Shown here in pieces: positions 38,776 to 48,077 of a stretch of 64,000 nt of DNA (positions are counted from its first letter, which is position 1; every line of letters starts with the position of its first letter). The translations under genes and the position numbers were made by a program. Location of the stretch: positions 103,465 to 167,464 of the forward strand of contig NZ_NRSK01000002.1 in NCBI RefSeq assembly GCF_016584115.1. Reading direction: 5' to 3'. The stretch comes from Ectothiorhodospira mobilis. GTDB lineage: Bacteria > Pseudomonadota > Gammaproteobacteria > Ectothiorhodospirales > Ectothiorhodospiraceae. Below the pieces are notes generated by a model. The model did not search any database and was not told where the DNA came from. It saw only the letters and a list, made by a program, of their open reading frames with translations.

Positions 38776-39771
38776 ATGTCACAAGCTGCCAACGCTTCTC
38801 AGGAAAAGTCATCCGAGGGGGGCGCCCGCTGGCTGATGCACGTGCCCATCCCCCTGTTCGCCATGGTGATGGGGATCACGGGGCTCGGCCTGGCCTGGCG
38901 CAAGGCCGGGCACGTACTGGGGGCGCCGGCCATGGTGGGCGAATATCTCCTGGGTACGGGCGCGGTGCTGTTCGTGCTCATCTTCATGCTCTACATGACC
39001 AAGGCCATCGCCCATCCGGGGGAGGTGAAGGCGGAGTTCTCCAATCCCATCCGTGTGAACTTCTTCCCCACGGTGAGCATCTCCCTGCTGCTGCTGGCCA
39101 TCGCCTCCTTCGACTACTCCCAGGCCACCTCCCTGGCCCTGTGGGCCATGGGCACGACCCTGCACTTCATTGCCACGGTCTACCTCATGGGCCGCTGGAT
39201 CAACCATGCCCATGAGATCCACATGATCAATCCGGCCTGGTTCATCCCCGTGGTGGGGAATCTGCTGGTGCCCATCGCCGGGGTGCGGCTGGGCTTTATG
39301 GAGACCTCCTGGTTCTTCTTCTCCATCGGTATGGTGTTCTGGATCCTCCTGTTCACCATCGTCTTCTACCGCATCGTCTTCCATAATCCGATGCCCGCCA
39401 AGTTCCTGCCCACCCTGTTCATCCTCATCGCCCCGCCAGGGGTGGCGGTGATCGCCTACATGGGCCTGATGAACCACCAGGCGGACGTGCTGGTGAAGCT
39501 GCTGGTGTACTCCGGCCTGTTCATCACCGTGCTCAATCTCAGCCTGGTGCGCCAGTTCCTCAAGGTGCCCTTCTTCGTCTCCTGGTGGGCCTACACCTTC
39601 CCCCTGGCGGCCATGACCATCGCCACCCTGGACTATCTGGCGGTCACCGGCGGCCTTGGCCTGACCCTCATCGGCTGGACGCTTTTGGGCATCACCTCCG
39701 TCATCATCCTGGTGGTGCTGCTGGCCACCACCATCGCCCTCTTCCGGGGCAAGCTGTTCGTGCCGGATTGA
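38776..39771 (+). CDS. SLAC1/TehA-family anion channel or transporter
   Basis: A 331-residue membrane protein with ten predicted helices beginning LMHVPIPLFAMVMGITGLGLAWRKA. The signature stretches HMINPAWFIPVVGNLLVPIAG and the later KFLPTLFILIAPPGVAVIAYMG are characteristic of the TDT/SLAC1 family, which moves nitrate, chloride, sulfite or C4-dicarboxylates. GAGGA lies ten bases before the ATG. The gene ends at a strong hairpin 10 bases downstream, ahead of the antenna promoter. In a phototroph on reduced sulfur, sulfite export is one possibility, but this is inference. Confidence 0.85.
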   Translation: MSQAANASQEKSSEGGARWLMHVPIPLFAMVMGITGLGLAWRKAGHVLGAPAMVGEYLLGTGAVLFVLIFMLYMTKAIAHPGEVKAEFSNPIRVNFFPTVSISLLLLAIASFDYSQATSLALWAMGTTLHFIATVYLMGRWINHAHEIHMINPAWFIPVVGNLLVPIAGVRLGFMETSWFFFSIGMVFWILLFTIVFYRIVFHNPMPAKFLPTLFILIAPPGVAVIAYMGLMNHQADVLVKLLVYSGLFITVLNLSLVRQFLKVPFFVSWWAYTFPLAAMTIATLDYLAVTGGLGLTLIGWTLLGITSVIILVVLLATTIALFRGKLFVPD

Positions 39772-39781
39772 TCGCCGCCAT

Positions 39782-39812
39782 CCCGGGCAGGGAGGCTTCC
39801 TCCCTGCCCGGG
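39782..39812 (+). terminator. Strong hairpin after the SLAC1-family gene
   Basis: CCCGGGCAGGGAGG pairs perfectly over 14 bp with CCTCCCTGCCCGGG around a CTT loop. No T run follows. It separates the SLAC1-family gene from the antenna promoter 10 bases further on. Confidence 0.6.
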
Positions 39813-39821
39813 CCCGGGTGC

Positions 39822-39849
39822 TTGACATCCGGTGTGCCACCCTTACACT
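39822..39849 (+). promoter_or_regulatory. Near-consensus sigma-70 promoter of the antenna operon
   Basis: TTGACA (39822-39827) and TACACT (39844-39849) are separated by 16 bases. A transcript starting near 39856 would have a leader of about 127 bases before the alpha-subunit ATG. Confidence 0.75.
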
Positions 39850-39982
39850 CAAGACCACACGGCAACTGGGGTTGGGCGGTCATTGGCCTCTTCGGCGGAA
39901 ATGCGCTCGGTTACGTCGACGACCGCCGTGCATGCCGTGACATCAAGACGCCTGAATCCTGTTCAAGGGAGGTACAATCCGC

Positions 39983-40195
39983 ATGAGCGAATACAGACCC
40001 ACGAAGCCCAGCAATCCCCGGGACGACTGGAAGCTCTGGCTGGTGGTCAATCCGGGCACCTGGCTGATGCCGATCCTGATGGCGGTTCTGGTTGTCGCCC
40101 TGGCCGTGCACGCCTTCGTGTACAGCAACGACAACTACAATCCGCTCACCTACGACGCGTCCGCCCAGGCGGCCGCCGAATCCGAAGCCGAGTAA
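39983..40195 (+). CDS. pucA: Light-harvesting antenna alpha subunit (LH2-like)
   Basis: A 70-residue bacteriochlorophyll-binding antenna polypeptide. The motif DDWKLWLVVNPGTWLMP at the membrane entry resembles peripheral (LH2) alpha chains, which carry WxVVNP. It is followed by one membrane helix with the bacteriochlorophyll-ligand His in ALAVHAFVYS (about residue 43) and an acidic C-terminal tail. LH1-type alpha chains usually have FDPR here instead. GGGAGG lies ten bases before the ATG. The gene precedes the beta gene, the reverse of the usual beta-alpha order. Assignment to LH2 rather than LH1 is moderate. Confidence 0.85.
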   Translation: MSEYRPTKPSNPRDDWKLWLVVNPGTWLMPILMAVLVVALAVHAFVYSNDNYNPLTYDASAQAAAESEAE

Positions 40196-40211
40196 ACGGA
40201 GGACATCGACG

Positions 40212-40349
40212 ATGGAAACCAGCATCTCCGGCCTGACCGAAGAACAGGCTCTGGAATTCCACGAGCAGTTCAAGACCACCTTCACCGTCTTCATGGTGCT
40301 GGCTGCCGTGGCCCACTTCCTGGTCTACCTCTGGAGACCCTTCTACTGA
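40212..40349 (+). CDS. pucB: Light-harvesting antenna beta subunit
   Basis: A 45-residue antenna beta polypeptide. The diagnostic N-terminal stretch SGLTEEQALEFHEQF carries the first conserved His. The membrane helix carries the bacteriochlorophyll-ligand His in LAAVAHFLVYLWRPF and ends with the aromatic WRPFY of the family. A GGAGG site lies eight bases before the ATG. It begins 16 bases after the alpha stop, and the operon closes with a hairpin and a strong terminator. Confidence 0.93.
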   Translation: METSISGLTEEQALEFHEQFKTTFTVFMVLAAVAHFLVYLWRPFY

Positions 40350-40362
40350 GGGGCCCCCGGTC

Positions 40363-40394
40363 CCTGCCCGCCCCGCCCTGGCGGTGCGGGCAGG
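40363..40394 (+). repeat. Hairpin downstream of the antenna beta gene
   Basis: CCTGCCCGC (40363-40371) pairs with GCGGGCAGG (40386-40394). Located just after the beta stop and before the terminator, it may protect the antenna message from 3' exonucleases, as known for other antenna operons. Confidence 0.55.
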
Positions 40395-40400
40395 CCCATG

Positions 40401-40449
40401 CCGGATCATCGTGCCGGATCTCCCCCGGTGATGATGATCCGGTTTTTTT
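40401..40449 (+). terminator. Intrinsic terminator of the antenna operon
   Basis: CCGGATCATC (40401-40410) pairs with GATGATCCGG (40433-40442), directly followed by seven T (40443-40449). Confidence 0.92.
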
Positions 40450-40582
40450 GTGGACCCATGTCCCGCCTCCACCCTGCCCGCCGGCATCCCTCCGCAGTCA
40501 TCCCCGGACCATGAAGATGCGCTAGGCTCTCCGCAGAACTCGCGCATGGCGCATCCCCTCCCCCACAGAAGACCGCAACGAT

Positions 40583-41740
40583 ATGGATACACGACTGGCA
40601 ACGGAGAACCGATGGTTACGTGCCCGGCTGGAGGCCCTGATCGAAACCGCACGGGAGACCGAGGACAAACTCAATCGTCTGGCCGATCTGGAGTTCCGCC
40701 TCCTGCAGGCGGGGGATCTATCCCACCTGCTGCGCCTCCTGCTACAGGATCTGAAACGTGATTTTGAGCTGGACCACGTGGGTCTGGTGCTCTGCGACAC
40801 CACGGGGGATCTGCAGGCGGCCCTGGAAGGGCATCCCCTGGGCGAGGGGTGGCCACTGCGTCTGATCCCCGATCCTGCCCCCCTGCAGGGGCTGCACACC
40901 CCCGTGCTGGGGCCCGCGGGGAACGGCCATACCACCGTCCTGCTCCCGGAGGAGATGGAGGGACTGGCCAGCCACGCCCTCCTGCCCCTGGGCCGCGGCG
41001 ATCCCCCCCGGGGAATCCTCCTGCTGGGCAGCCACGGGGCCGAGCGGTATACCCCCGACCAGGACACCTTTCTGCTCAGGCGCCTGGCAGCCATCGTCTC
41101 CGTCTGCCTGGAGAATGCCCTCGCCCACTGGCGACTGCGGGAGATGGGCGTCACCGACCCCCTCACCGGCGTACGCAACCGGCGGTTCTTCGACCAGCGC
41201 CTGCAAGACGAGATCGGGCGCATGGACCGTGAGGGCCACGCCCTGGCCTGTCTGTTCATCGACATCGACCATTTCAAGCGGGTGAACGACCGCCACGGTC
41301 ACGCTGCGGGAGACCGCGTCATCGCCGCCGTGGCACAGCGTCTGGCGCGCCATCTGCGCCGGTTTGACCTGCTGGCCCGCTACGGCGGCGAGGAGTTCGT
41401 CATCCTCCTGCCTGCCCTGGACGACTCCGAACTGCAGTCCATCGCCGAACGCATGCGCCACACCGTCGCCGCCACCCCCGTACCCGTGGAGGATCACCGC
41501 GCCATCCAGGTCACCGTCTCCATCGGCGGGGCCCGTCTGCCCCCCGGGGGGCAGGGACAGGCCCCTGAGGCGAGGGCACGCATCCTGCTCGGCAGCGCCG
41601 ATCACGCCCTGCTGCGGGCCAAGGAGACGGGCCGCAACCGGGTGGAGATGGCCGCGGAAGGCCTCTACAGGCAAGAGGCCGGCCCTACCCCGCCGGTTCC
41701 CGCCGGGGCCATCCCCCCTTCTTCTGAGATGAATCCTTGA
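40583..41740 (+). CDS. GAF/DUF484-like diguanylate cyclase
   Basis: A 385-residue soluble cyclic-di-GMP synthase. An N-terminal coiled coil (about residues 5-45) leads into a GAF/DUF484-like sensor (about 45-185; LLRLLLQDLKRDFELDHVGL, then GILLLGSHGAERYTPDQDTF). The GGDEF domain (about 195-360) has the DPLTGVRNRRFFDQRL start, RYGGEEF at about 268 and the RxxD inhibitory site RRFD five residues before it. No membrane segment or receiver is seen. It stands alone between the antenna terminator and the tRNA-Ser terminator. Confidence 0.9.
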   Translation: MDTRLATENRWLRARLEALIETARETEDKLNRLADLEFRLLQAGDLSHLLRLLLQDLKRDFELDHVGLVLCDTTGDLQAALEGHPLGEGWPLRLIPDPAPLQGLHTPVLGPAGNGHTTVLLPEEMEGLASHALLPLGRGDPPRGILLLGSHGAERYTPDQDTFLLRRLAAIVSVCLENALAHWRLREMGVTDPLTGVRNRRFFDQRLQDEIGRMDREGHALACLFIDIDHFKRVNDRHGHAAGDRVIAAVAQRLARHLRRFDLLARYGGEEFVILLPALDDSELQSIAERMRHTVAATPVPVEDHRAIQVTVSIGGARLPPGGQGQAPEARARILLGSADHALLRAKETGRNRVEMAAEGLYRQEAGPTPPVPAGAIPPSSEMNP

Positions 41741-41887
41741 GCGGTGGAGGACGCTGGAGCACGGCACTCCTCCCCTCCAGGGCTGAGCGGGTGCTGAAAG
41801 AAGGGGCAGGAGTGATTGCGTTCATGGCCGCCCCTGCAGCCGGGGGACGACCAGGGCCTTCGGGTATGGAATCAAAGAGGGGGATAC

Positions 41888-41928
41888 AAAAAAACCCGCC
41901 TCTGCAATCCAGCAGGGGCGGGTTTTTT
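41888..41928. terminator. Bidirectional intrinsic terminator
   Basis: CCCGCCTCTGC pairs with GCAGGGGCGGG (one G-T wobble). Seven A precede the stem and six T follow it, so it can end both the rightward cyclase transcript and the leftward tRNA-Ser transcript. Confidence 0.88.
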
Positions 41929-41934
41929 CAAATC

Positions 41935-42025
41935 TGGCGGAGAGAGAGGGATTCGAACCCTCGATGGGCTTTTGACCCATACTCCCTTAGCAGGGGAGCG
42001 CCTTCAGCCACTCGGCCATCTCTCC
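41935..42025 (-). tRNA. tRNA-Ser (anticodon GCU)
   Basis: A class II tRNA of about 91 bases with encoded CCA. The acceptor GGAGAGA pairs with TCTCTCC. The anticodon loop CTGCTAA gives anticodon GCU, the long variable arm GGGTCAAAAGCCC is typical of serine tRNAs, and the T arm contains GGTTCGAATCC. Placement after csrA matches the gammaproteobacterial alaS-csrA-serine tRNA order. Confidence 0.96.
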
Positions 42026-42126
42026 GGAGATGTCGCCATATCGCGCGACCGATAAAGTGCATATGGTAGCGTTTTCGGCGGGACAGGTAAAGCGTACCGG
42101 GCGGACGCCGGTCTATGGAAACCGCC

Positions 42127-42154
42127 ATAAAGAAGGGGGCCCTGAAGGCCCCCC
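42127..42154 (-). terminator. Candidate terminator of csrA
   Basis: GGGGGCC (42135-42141) and GGCCCCC (42147-42153) form a stem 32 bases after the csrA stop. On the minus strand TTCTTTAT follows, a weak T-rich tail. Confidence 0.6.
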
Positions 42155-42185
42155 GTCTATGCGCATGCGATAAACCGGGCGGTGC

Positions 42186-42383
42186 TTACTGGTCGCCGGC
42201 CACCACTTCTTCCCCGTCCTGCTCGCGCTGGATCCTTTCGTAGATCTCTTCGCGGTGTACGGCCACGTCCTTCGGGGCATTGATGCCCACCCGGACCTGG
42301 TTCCCCTTGACACCCAGCACGGTCACGGTGACCTCGTCACCGATCATCAGGGTCTCACCTACCCGACGCGTCAGAATCAACAT
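42186..42383 (-). CDS. csrA: Carbon storage regulator CsrA
   Basis: A 65-residue RNA-binding dimer that represses or activates translation at GGA motifs. It begins [20 protein letters not shown] and contains the binding residues Leu4, Arg6 and the [10 protein letters not shown] helix. The start at 42383 gives the standard N-terminus with GGAGA nine bases upstream; upstream in-frame codons are not part of the family. Neighbours alaS and lysC upstream and tRNA-Ser downstream are conserved in gammaproteobacteria. Confidence 0.96.
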   Translation of the reverse strand: MLILTRRVGETLMIGDEVTVTVLGVKGNQVRVGINAPKDVAVHREEIYERIQREQDGEEVVAGDQ

Positions 42384-42546
42384 GTCCTTTTCTCCGTTTT
42401 GAACTTCAATCACCTTGCTTTATCATCATCCAGGCTCGGGGCCTGGGGTCGACCGGTGTTCACCCCGGTTCATCATGTGCGCTCTCGGCCCCGGGGGAGG
42501 ATGTGGTTCCGTTTCCCCGTCCCCATGGCCATGGCGCTGTCTTCCC

Positions 42547-43782
42547 TCAGGAAGCCTCTTGCGGTGCGTGCTCCAGCCCGAAGGCGTCGTGCAGGGCGCG
42601 CACCCCGAGTTCCAGGTACTTCTCGTCCACCACCACCGAGATCTTGATCTCGGAGGTGGAGATCATGCGGATGTTGATGCCCTCCGCCGCCAGGGCCGAG
42701 AACATGCGGCTGGCGATGCCGGCGTGGGAGCGCATGCCCACGCCCACGATGGAGATCTTGGCGATGCGCGGATCCCCCTTCACCTCGCGGGCCCCCAGCT
42801 CCCGGGCCCGTTCATCGACGATGCGCATGGCCTTGTCGAAGTCGTTGCGGTGCACGGTGAAGGTGAAGTCGGTGGTGGCATCGGCCCCCACGTTCTGCAC
42901 GATCATGTCCACCTCGATATTGGCATCGGCCACGGCCCCCAGGATACGGTGGGCCACACCCGGCTGGTCAGGCACCCCCTCGACGGTGAGCTGGGCCTCG
43001 TTCTGGTTGAAGGCGATACCGGAGATGAGCGCCTGTTCCATGTCCCCTTCCTCGAGCGTGATGAGCGTGCCCTCCCCGCCTTCCTCGAAGGAGGATAGGA
43101 CACGCAGCGGTACGTTGTACTTGCCTGCGAATTCCACGGCGCGGATCTGCAGGACCTTGGAGCCCAGGCTGGCCATCTCCAGCATCTCCTCGAAGGTGAT
43201 GCGTTCCAGCCGGCGGGCATTGGGCACCACCCGCGGATCGGTGGTGTAGACGCCGTCCACATCGGTAAAGATCTGGCATTCGTCGGCGTTCAGGGCTGCC
43301 GCCAGGGCCACGGCCGTGGTATCGGAGCCCCCGCGTCCGAGGGTGGTGATATTGCCCATCTCGTCCACCCCCTGGAAGCCGGCCACCACCACCACCCGGC
43401 CGTCCGCCAGGTCCCGGCGCACCCGGGCGCCGTCGATCTCCTGGATGCGGGCCTTGTTGTGGGCGCTGTCGGTGCGGATGTGCACCTGCGCCCCGGTGAA
43501 GGAGCGGGCCGGACATCCCTTGGCCTCCAGGGCCATGGCCAGCAGGGCGATGGTCACCTGCTCGCCGGTGGAGAGCAGCACGTCCAGTTCCCGGCCGTCG
43601 GCGTCGGGGCGGACCTCATGGGCCAGTCCCAGGAGACGATCGGTCTCCCCGCTCATGGCGGAGACCACCACCACCACGTCATGTCCCTGGCGGCGGTAGC
43701 CGATCACCCGGTCGGCCACGTGCTGGATGCGTTCGACGCTGCCCACCGAGGTGCCGCCGTATTTCTGTACGATTAATGACAT
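42547..43782 (-). CDS. lysC: Aspartate kinase
   Basis: A 411-residue monofunctional aspartokinase, the first step of lysine, threonine and methionine synthesis from aspartate. The kinase domain begins MSLIVQKYGGTSVGS and includes LGRGGSDTTAVALAAAL and FTDVDGVYTTDPR. Two C-terminal ACT domains (about residues 265-411) suggest feedback control by lysine and/or threonine. It also matters for methionine supply to the SAM-consuming betaine operon, though that link is inference. It lies 78 bases after alaS on the same strand. Confidence 0.96.
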   Translation of the reverse strand: MSLIVQKYGGTSVGSVERIQHVADRVIGYRRQGHDVVVVVSAMSGETDRLLGLAHEVRPDADGRELDVLLSTGEQVTIALLAMALEAKGCPARSFTGAQVHIRTDSAHNKARIQEIDGARVRRDLADGRVVVVAGFQGVDEMGNITTLGRGGSDTTAVALAAALNADECQIFTDVDGVYTTDPRVVPNARRLERITFEEMLEMASLGSKVLQIRAVEFAGKYNVPLRVLSSFEEGGEGTLITLEEGDMEQALISGIAFNQNEAQLTVEGVPDQPGVAHRILGAVADANIEVDMIVQNVGADATTDFTFTVHRNDFDKAMRIVDERARELGAREVKGDPRIAKISIVGVGMRSHAGIASRMFSALAAEGINIRMISTSEIKISVVVDEKYLELGVRALHDAFGLEHAPQEAS

Positions 43783-43860
43783 AGTCTTTTATTCAGGTAT
43801 AGACCGCCTGCGGACGGCTGCGTTCAAGCCGCGTGGAAAAGAATCCTCTGCAAAGGACCG

Positions 43861-46479
43861 TTAGGCGCGGGCCTGCACCCAGGCCTTCACCGAGGCCAGG
43901 GCCTCATCCAGGGCCTCGGGCTGGCTGCCCCCGGCCATGGCCATGTCCGGGCGGCCGCCGCCGCGGCCCCCCACCTGACGGGCCACCTCGTTCACCAGGT
44001 CCCCAGCCTTGAGGGTCTTGTTGTAGGCGTCGGTCACCCCCGCCACCAGGTTCACCTTGCCGTCCCGGGCGGTGGCCAGGACGATGACCCCCTCCCCCAG
44101 CTTGTTCTTCAGCTGGTCCACGGTGTCCCGCAGGGACTTGGGATCGGCCCCGTCCAGGCGGGCGGCCAGCACCTTGATGCCCCCCACCTCTTCCACCTGA
44201 TCCGTGAGACTGGACCCGGCCTGGGAGGCCAGGCGGTTTTTCACTGTCTCCAGTTCCTTCTCCAGGCTGCGGCTGTGTTCCTGCAACTGGCGCACCCGTT
44301 CGCTGAGCTCCTCCGGGCGGGCGCGCAACAGCTCGGCGGAGTCCTCCAGGGTGGACTGCATGCGGGCCACGTGGTCCAGGGCGTTCTGCCCGGTCACCGC
44401 CTCGATGCGGCGGATGCCGGCGGCCACACCGGCCTCCTGGATCACCTTGAACAGGCCGATGTCGCCGGTGCGGCGCACGTGGGTGCCACCACAGAGTTCG
44501 ATGGAGAATTCCCCCAGGGAGAGGACCCGCACCTCATCCCCGTACTTCTCGCCGAACAGGGCCATGGCCCCTGCCTCCAGGGCCTCCTGGATGGGCATGA
44601 CCCGGGCCTCGGCCGGGGCGTTCGCCCGGATGGCCCGGTTCACCAGCTGCTCGATGCGGGCGATCTCTTCGGGGCTCAAGGGTTCGAAGTGGGAGAAGTC
44701 GAAGCGCAGCCGGTCCGGGGCCACCAGGGATCCCTTCTGCTGCACGTGATCCCCCAGCACCTCCCGCAGGGCGGCGTGCAGCAGGTGGGTGGCGGAATGG
44801 TTCAGGACCACGGCCTGGCGGCGCTCGCCGTCCACCCGGGCGGTGACCGTCTCGTCACAGGCCAGGCTGCCGCGCACCATCTGTCCCTGGTGAATGAAGA
44901 CACCGCCCTGCTTGTGGGTGCCGGTCACCTGGAACAGGCCCTGGGGCCCCTCGATGAAGCCGGTATCCCCCACCTGGCCGCCGGATTCGGCGTAGAAGGG
45001 GGTGGTGTCCAGGACCACACTGCCCGACTGATCCCCCTGCAGGCGCTCCACCGGGGTGCCGTCGTCCCCCTGCCCCAGGCGGACCACCCGGGCGGGGGCC
45101 TCGATGTCCTCGTAGCCCACGAAGCGGGACTCGGAGAGTCCGGCGGCCACGGCCCCGGCGTCGGTCATGCGGAAGCTGCTGGCGGCCCGGGCCCGTTCCC
45201 GCTGCTGGCGCATCTCCTCCTCGAACCCGGCCATGTCCAGTTCCAGGCCCTTTTCCCGGGCGATGTCGCCGGTCAGGTCCACGGGGAAACCGTAGGTGTC
45301 ATAGAGCTTGAAGATGAGGCCGCCGGGGATGGTCTTGTCCTGGATCCGTTCCAGTCCCTCCTCCAGATGCCTGAGGCCATGCTCCAGGGTCTCGCGGAAC
45401 CGTTCTTCCTCCTGCAGCAGGATCTTCTCCACCTGGGTCCGGGCCCGGGCCAGTTCCGGATAGGCCGCCCCCATCTCCTCCACCAGGGGGGCCACCAGGC
45501 GGTGGAAGAAGGGCTCGCTCATGCCCAGCTTGTGGCCATGGCGGGCGGCGCGGCGGATGATGCGGCGCAGGACGTAACCGCGACCCTCGTTGGCGGGCAT
45601 GACCCCGTCGGTGATGAGGAAGCTGCAGGAGCGGATGTGGTCGGCGATCACCTTGAAGGAGGGCCCCTGGACATCCTCCCGCCCCAGCACCCGGCCCACG
45701 GCGGCGAGAAGGTTCTGGAAGAGGTCGATCTCGTAGTTGGAGTGCACCCCCTGCATCACCGCCGCCAGGCGCTCCAGGCCCATGCCGGTGTCCACGGAGG
45801 GACTGGGCAGGGGATGCAGGACACCGTCCTTGTCCCGGTCGTACTGCATGAAGACCAGGTTCCAGATCTCGATGTAGCGGTCCCCGTCCGCCTCGGGGCT
45901 GCCCGGAGGGCCGCCCCAGACCCCGGGGCCGTGATCGTAGAAGATCTCCGAGCAGGGACCGCAGGGGCCGGTGTCGCCCATCTGCCAGAAGTTGTCGGAG
46001 CCCCCGTCGGGGTCATCGCCGATGCGGGTGAGCCGGTCCCGGGGGATGCCGATCTCGTGGATCCAGATGTCGTGGGCCTCGTCGTCGGTCTCGTAGACGG
46101 TGACCCAGAGCTTCTCCGGGGGCATGCCCAGCACCCGGGTGAGGTATTCCCAGGCAAAGTGGATGGCGTCGCGCTTGAAGTAGTCGCCGAAGCTGAAGTT
46201 ACCCAGCATCTCGAAGAAGGTGTGGTGGCGCGCGGTGTAACCCACATTCTCCAGGTCGTTGTGCTTGCCCCCGGCGCGCACGCAGCGCTGGGAGGTCACC
46301 GCCCGGGTATAGGGACGCCGTTCCCGTCCCAGAAACACCTCCTTGAACTGCACCATGCCCGCGTTGGTGAACAACAGGGTGGGGTCGTTGCCGGGTACCA
46401 GCGGGCTCGAGGGCACGCATTCGTGGCCCTTGGAACGGAAATATTCAAGGAAACTGCTTCTGATCTCGGCGCTTTTCAT
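43861..46479 (-). CDS. alaS: Alanyl-tRNA synthetase
   Basis: An 872-residue class II synthetase. The catalytic domain starts [20 protein letters not shown] with motif 2 [21 protein letters not shown]. The editing domain carries [13 protein letters not shown] and the zinc-ligand [14 protein letters not shown]. The C-terminal C-Ala domain ends with [15 protein letters not shown]. Length equals the family norm. Its ATG overlaps the recX stop by ATGA. Confidence 0.98.
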   Translation of the reverse strand: MKSAEIRSSFLEYFRSKGHECVPSSPLVPGNDPTLLFTNAGMVQFKEVFLGRERRPYTRAVTSQRCVRAGGKHNDLENVGYTARHHTFFEMLGNFSFGDYFKRDAIHFAWEYLTRVLGMPPEKLWVTVYETDDEAHDIWIHEIGIPRDRLTRIGDDPDGGSDNFWQMGDTGPCGPCSEIFYDHGPGVWGGPPGSPEADGDRYIEIWNLVFMQYDRDKDGVLHPLPSPSVDTGMGLERLAAVMQGVHSNYEIDLFQNLLAAVGRVLGREDVQGPSFKVIADHIRSCSFLITDGVMPANEGRGYVLRRIIRRAARHGHKLGMSEPFFHRLVAPLVEEMGAAYPELARARTQVEKILLQEEERFRETLEHGLRHLEEGLERIQDKTIPGGLIFKLYDTYGFPVDLTGDIAREKGLELDMAGFEEEMRQQRERARAASSFRMTDAGAVAAGLSESRFVGYEDIEAPARVVRLGQGDDGTPVERLQGDQSGSVVLDTTPFYAESGGQVGDTGFIEGPQGLFQVTGTHKQGGVFIHQGQMVRGSLACDETVTARVDGERRQAVVLNHSATHLLHAALREVLGDHVQQKGSLVAPDRLRFDFSHFEPLSPEEIARIEQLVNRAIRANAPAEARVMPIQEALEAGAMALFGEKYGDEVRVLSLGEFSIELCGGTHVRRTGDIGLFKVIQEAGVAAGIRRIEAVTGQNALDHVARMQSTLEDSAELLRARPEELSERVRQLQEHSRSLEKELETVKNRLASQAGSSLTDQVEEVGGIKVLAARLDGADPKSLRDTVDQLKNKLGEGVIVLATARDGKVNLVAGVTDAYNKTLKAGDLVNEVARQVGGRGGGRPDMAMAGGSQPEALDEALASVKAWVQARA

Positions 46480-46943
46480 GTCGTATCCACGTCATTCATC
46501 ACCCTGCGGATGGTCTCGGGGGGGAACCCGCGACCCTGCAGGAAACGCATCCGCCGGGCGCGCTCCCTGGGCGCCTGCGGCATGTCGCCGCCGAAGCGGC
46601 GCCGGTACACCTCCCGGGCCAGGGCCTCCCAGTCCACCTCCGCGGCCTCCACCGCCGTATCCGGATCATCGATCCCCCGCTGGCGCAGGTCCGCGATGAT
46701 CCGCAGTGGGCCGTGCCCCTGCTGCACCCGCTGGCGCACCAGGGATTCGGCGAAGCGTGCCTCGCTCAGCAGCCCCTGGGCCTCCAGGCGGTCCAGGGCG
46801 GCCTCCACGTCAGCGCATGGATAGCCCCGGGCGGCGAGCTTGCGGCCCAGTTCCAGGCGGCTGTGCTCGCGGCGGGCCAGGAGACGCACGGCGGCCTCGG
46901 CCGGGTCCTGGTCAGCCCTGGGCGGTGGCGTCCTCGCCCTCAC
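46476..46943 (-). CDS. recX: Regulatory protein RecX
   Basis: A 155-residue helical-repeat protein that inhibits or caps RecA filaments. Typical elements are [39 protein letters not shown] and [20 protein letters not shown]. The assigned GTG start at 46943 lies inside the end of recA (32-base overlap). A later GTG near 46892 would also fit. Translational coupling to recA and to alaS (ATGA) suggests one recA-recX-alaS message. Confidence 0.92.
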   Translation of the reverse strand: MRARTPPPRADQDPAEAAVRLLARREHSRLELGRKLAARGYPCADVEAALDRLEAQGLLSEARFAESLVRQRVQQGHGPLRIIADLRQRGIDDPDTAVEAAEVDWEALAREVYRRRFGGDMPQAPRERARRMRFLQGRGFPPETIRRVMNDVDTT

Positions 46944-47955
46944 CCTCGGAGCTCTCCCCGCCGCGCCGGGGCAGATGCGCCTCCCGGATCTGGGTCTCGA
47001 TGGCCTGGGCGATCTCGGGATGATCCTTCAGATAGGTGCGGGCGTTGTCCTTGCCCTGGCCGATGCGCTCGCCCTTGTAGCTGTACCAGGCGCCGGCCTT
47101 GTCGATCAGGCCATCCTTGACCCCCATGTCGATGATCTCCCCCAGGCGGGAGATGCCCTCGCCGTAGAGGATCTCGAAGTTGGCCTCCCGGAACGGGGGG
47201 GCCACCTTGTTCTTGACCACCTTCACCCGGGTCTCGTTGCCGATCACCTCATCGCCCTTCTTGATGCCGCCGGTGCGGCGGATGTCCAGGCGCACGGAGG
47301 AGTAGAACTTGAGGGCGTTGCCGCCGGTGGTGGTCTCGGGATTGCCGAACATCACACCGATCTTCATGCGGATCTGGTTGATGAACACCACCAGGGTGTT
47401 GGAACGCTTGATGTTGGCCGTGAGCTTGCGCAGGGCCTGGGACATGAGGCGGGCCTGCAGGCCCACGTGGGCGTCCCCCATCTCCCCCTCGATCTCGGCC
47501 TTGGGGGTGAGGGCCGCCACCGAGTCCACCACCACCACGTCCACGGCCCCGGAGCGCACCAGCATGTCGGCGATCTCCAGGGCCTGTTCGCCGGTGTCCG
47601 GCTGGGACACCAGCAGGTTGTCCACGTCCACCCCCAGGGCCTGGGCGTAGGTGGGATCCAGGGCATGCTCCGCGTCCACGAAGGCGGCGGTGCCCCCCTG
47701 CTTCTGGCACTCGGCGATCACCTGCAGGGTCAGGGTGGTCTTGCCGGAGGACTCCGGCCCGAAGATCTCCACCACCCGTCCCCGGGGGAGACCGCCCACC
47801 CCGAGGGCGATGTCCAGGGCCAGGGAGCCGGTGGAGATGGCCGGCACGTCGCGCACGGCGCTGGCATCGCCCATGCGCATGACGGCGCCCTTGCCGAACT
47901 GGCGCTCGATCTGCCCAAGGGCCGCGGATAAGGCCTTCTTGCGATTCTCGTCCAA
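46912..47955 (-). CDS. recA: Recombinase RecA
   Basis: A 347-residue DNA recombinase and SOS co-protease. Walker A is [10 protein letters not shown], preceded by the family start [20 protein letters not shown]. The L1/L2 regions and the [27 protein letters not shown] signature segment (shown here only to name it: [15 protein letters not shown]) are intact, and the C-terminal tail is acidic. No ATG fits the frame. The start appears to be TTG at 47955 with AGGGA seven bases upstream. No clear SOS box was identified upstream by eye. Confidence 0.97.
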   Translation of the reverse strand: MDENRKKALSAALGQIERQFGKGAVMRMGDASAVRDVPAISTGSLALDIALGVGGLPRGRVVEIFGPESSGKTTLTLQVIAECQKQGGTAAFVDAEHALDPTYAQALGVDVDNLLVSQPDTGEQALEIADMLVRSGAVDVVVVDSVAALTPKAEIEGEMGDAHVGLQARLMSQALRKLTANIKRSNTLVVFINQIRMKIGVMFGNPETTTGGNALKFYSSVRLDIRRTGGIKKGDEVIGNETRVKVVKNKVAPPFREANFEILYGEGISRLGEIIDMGVKDGLIDKAGAWYSYKGERIGQGKDNARTYLKDHPEIAQAIETQIREAHLPRRGGESSEGEGEDATAQG

Positions 47956-48077
47956 GATCCATTCCCTCTTGCGCTGCCGGAACCCGGCCCACGACCCAAG
48001 GCGCCGTATGGCCGGTTCAAACTGTTGATTATCTCACAGGTTCCCTCTGTCCCGCCAACGCCGGAGAAGGTACGGTT

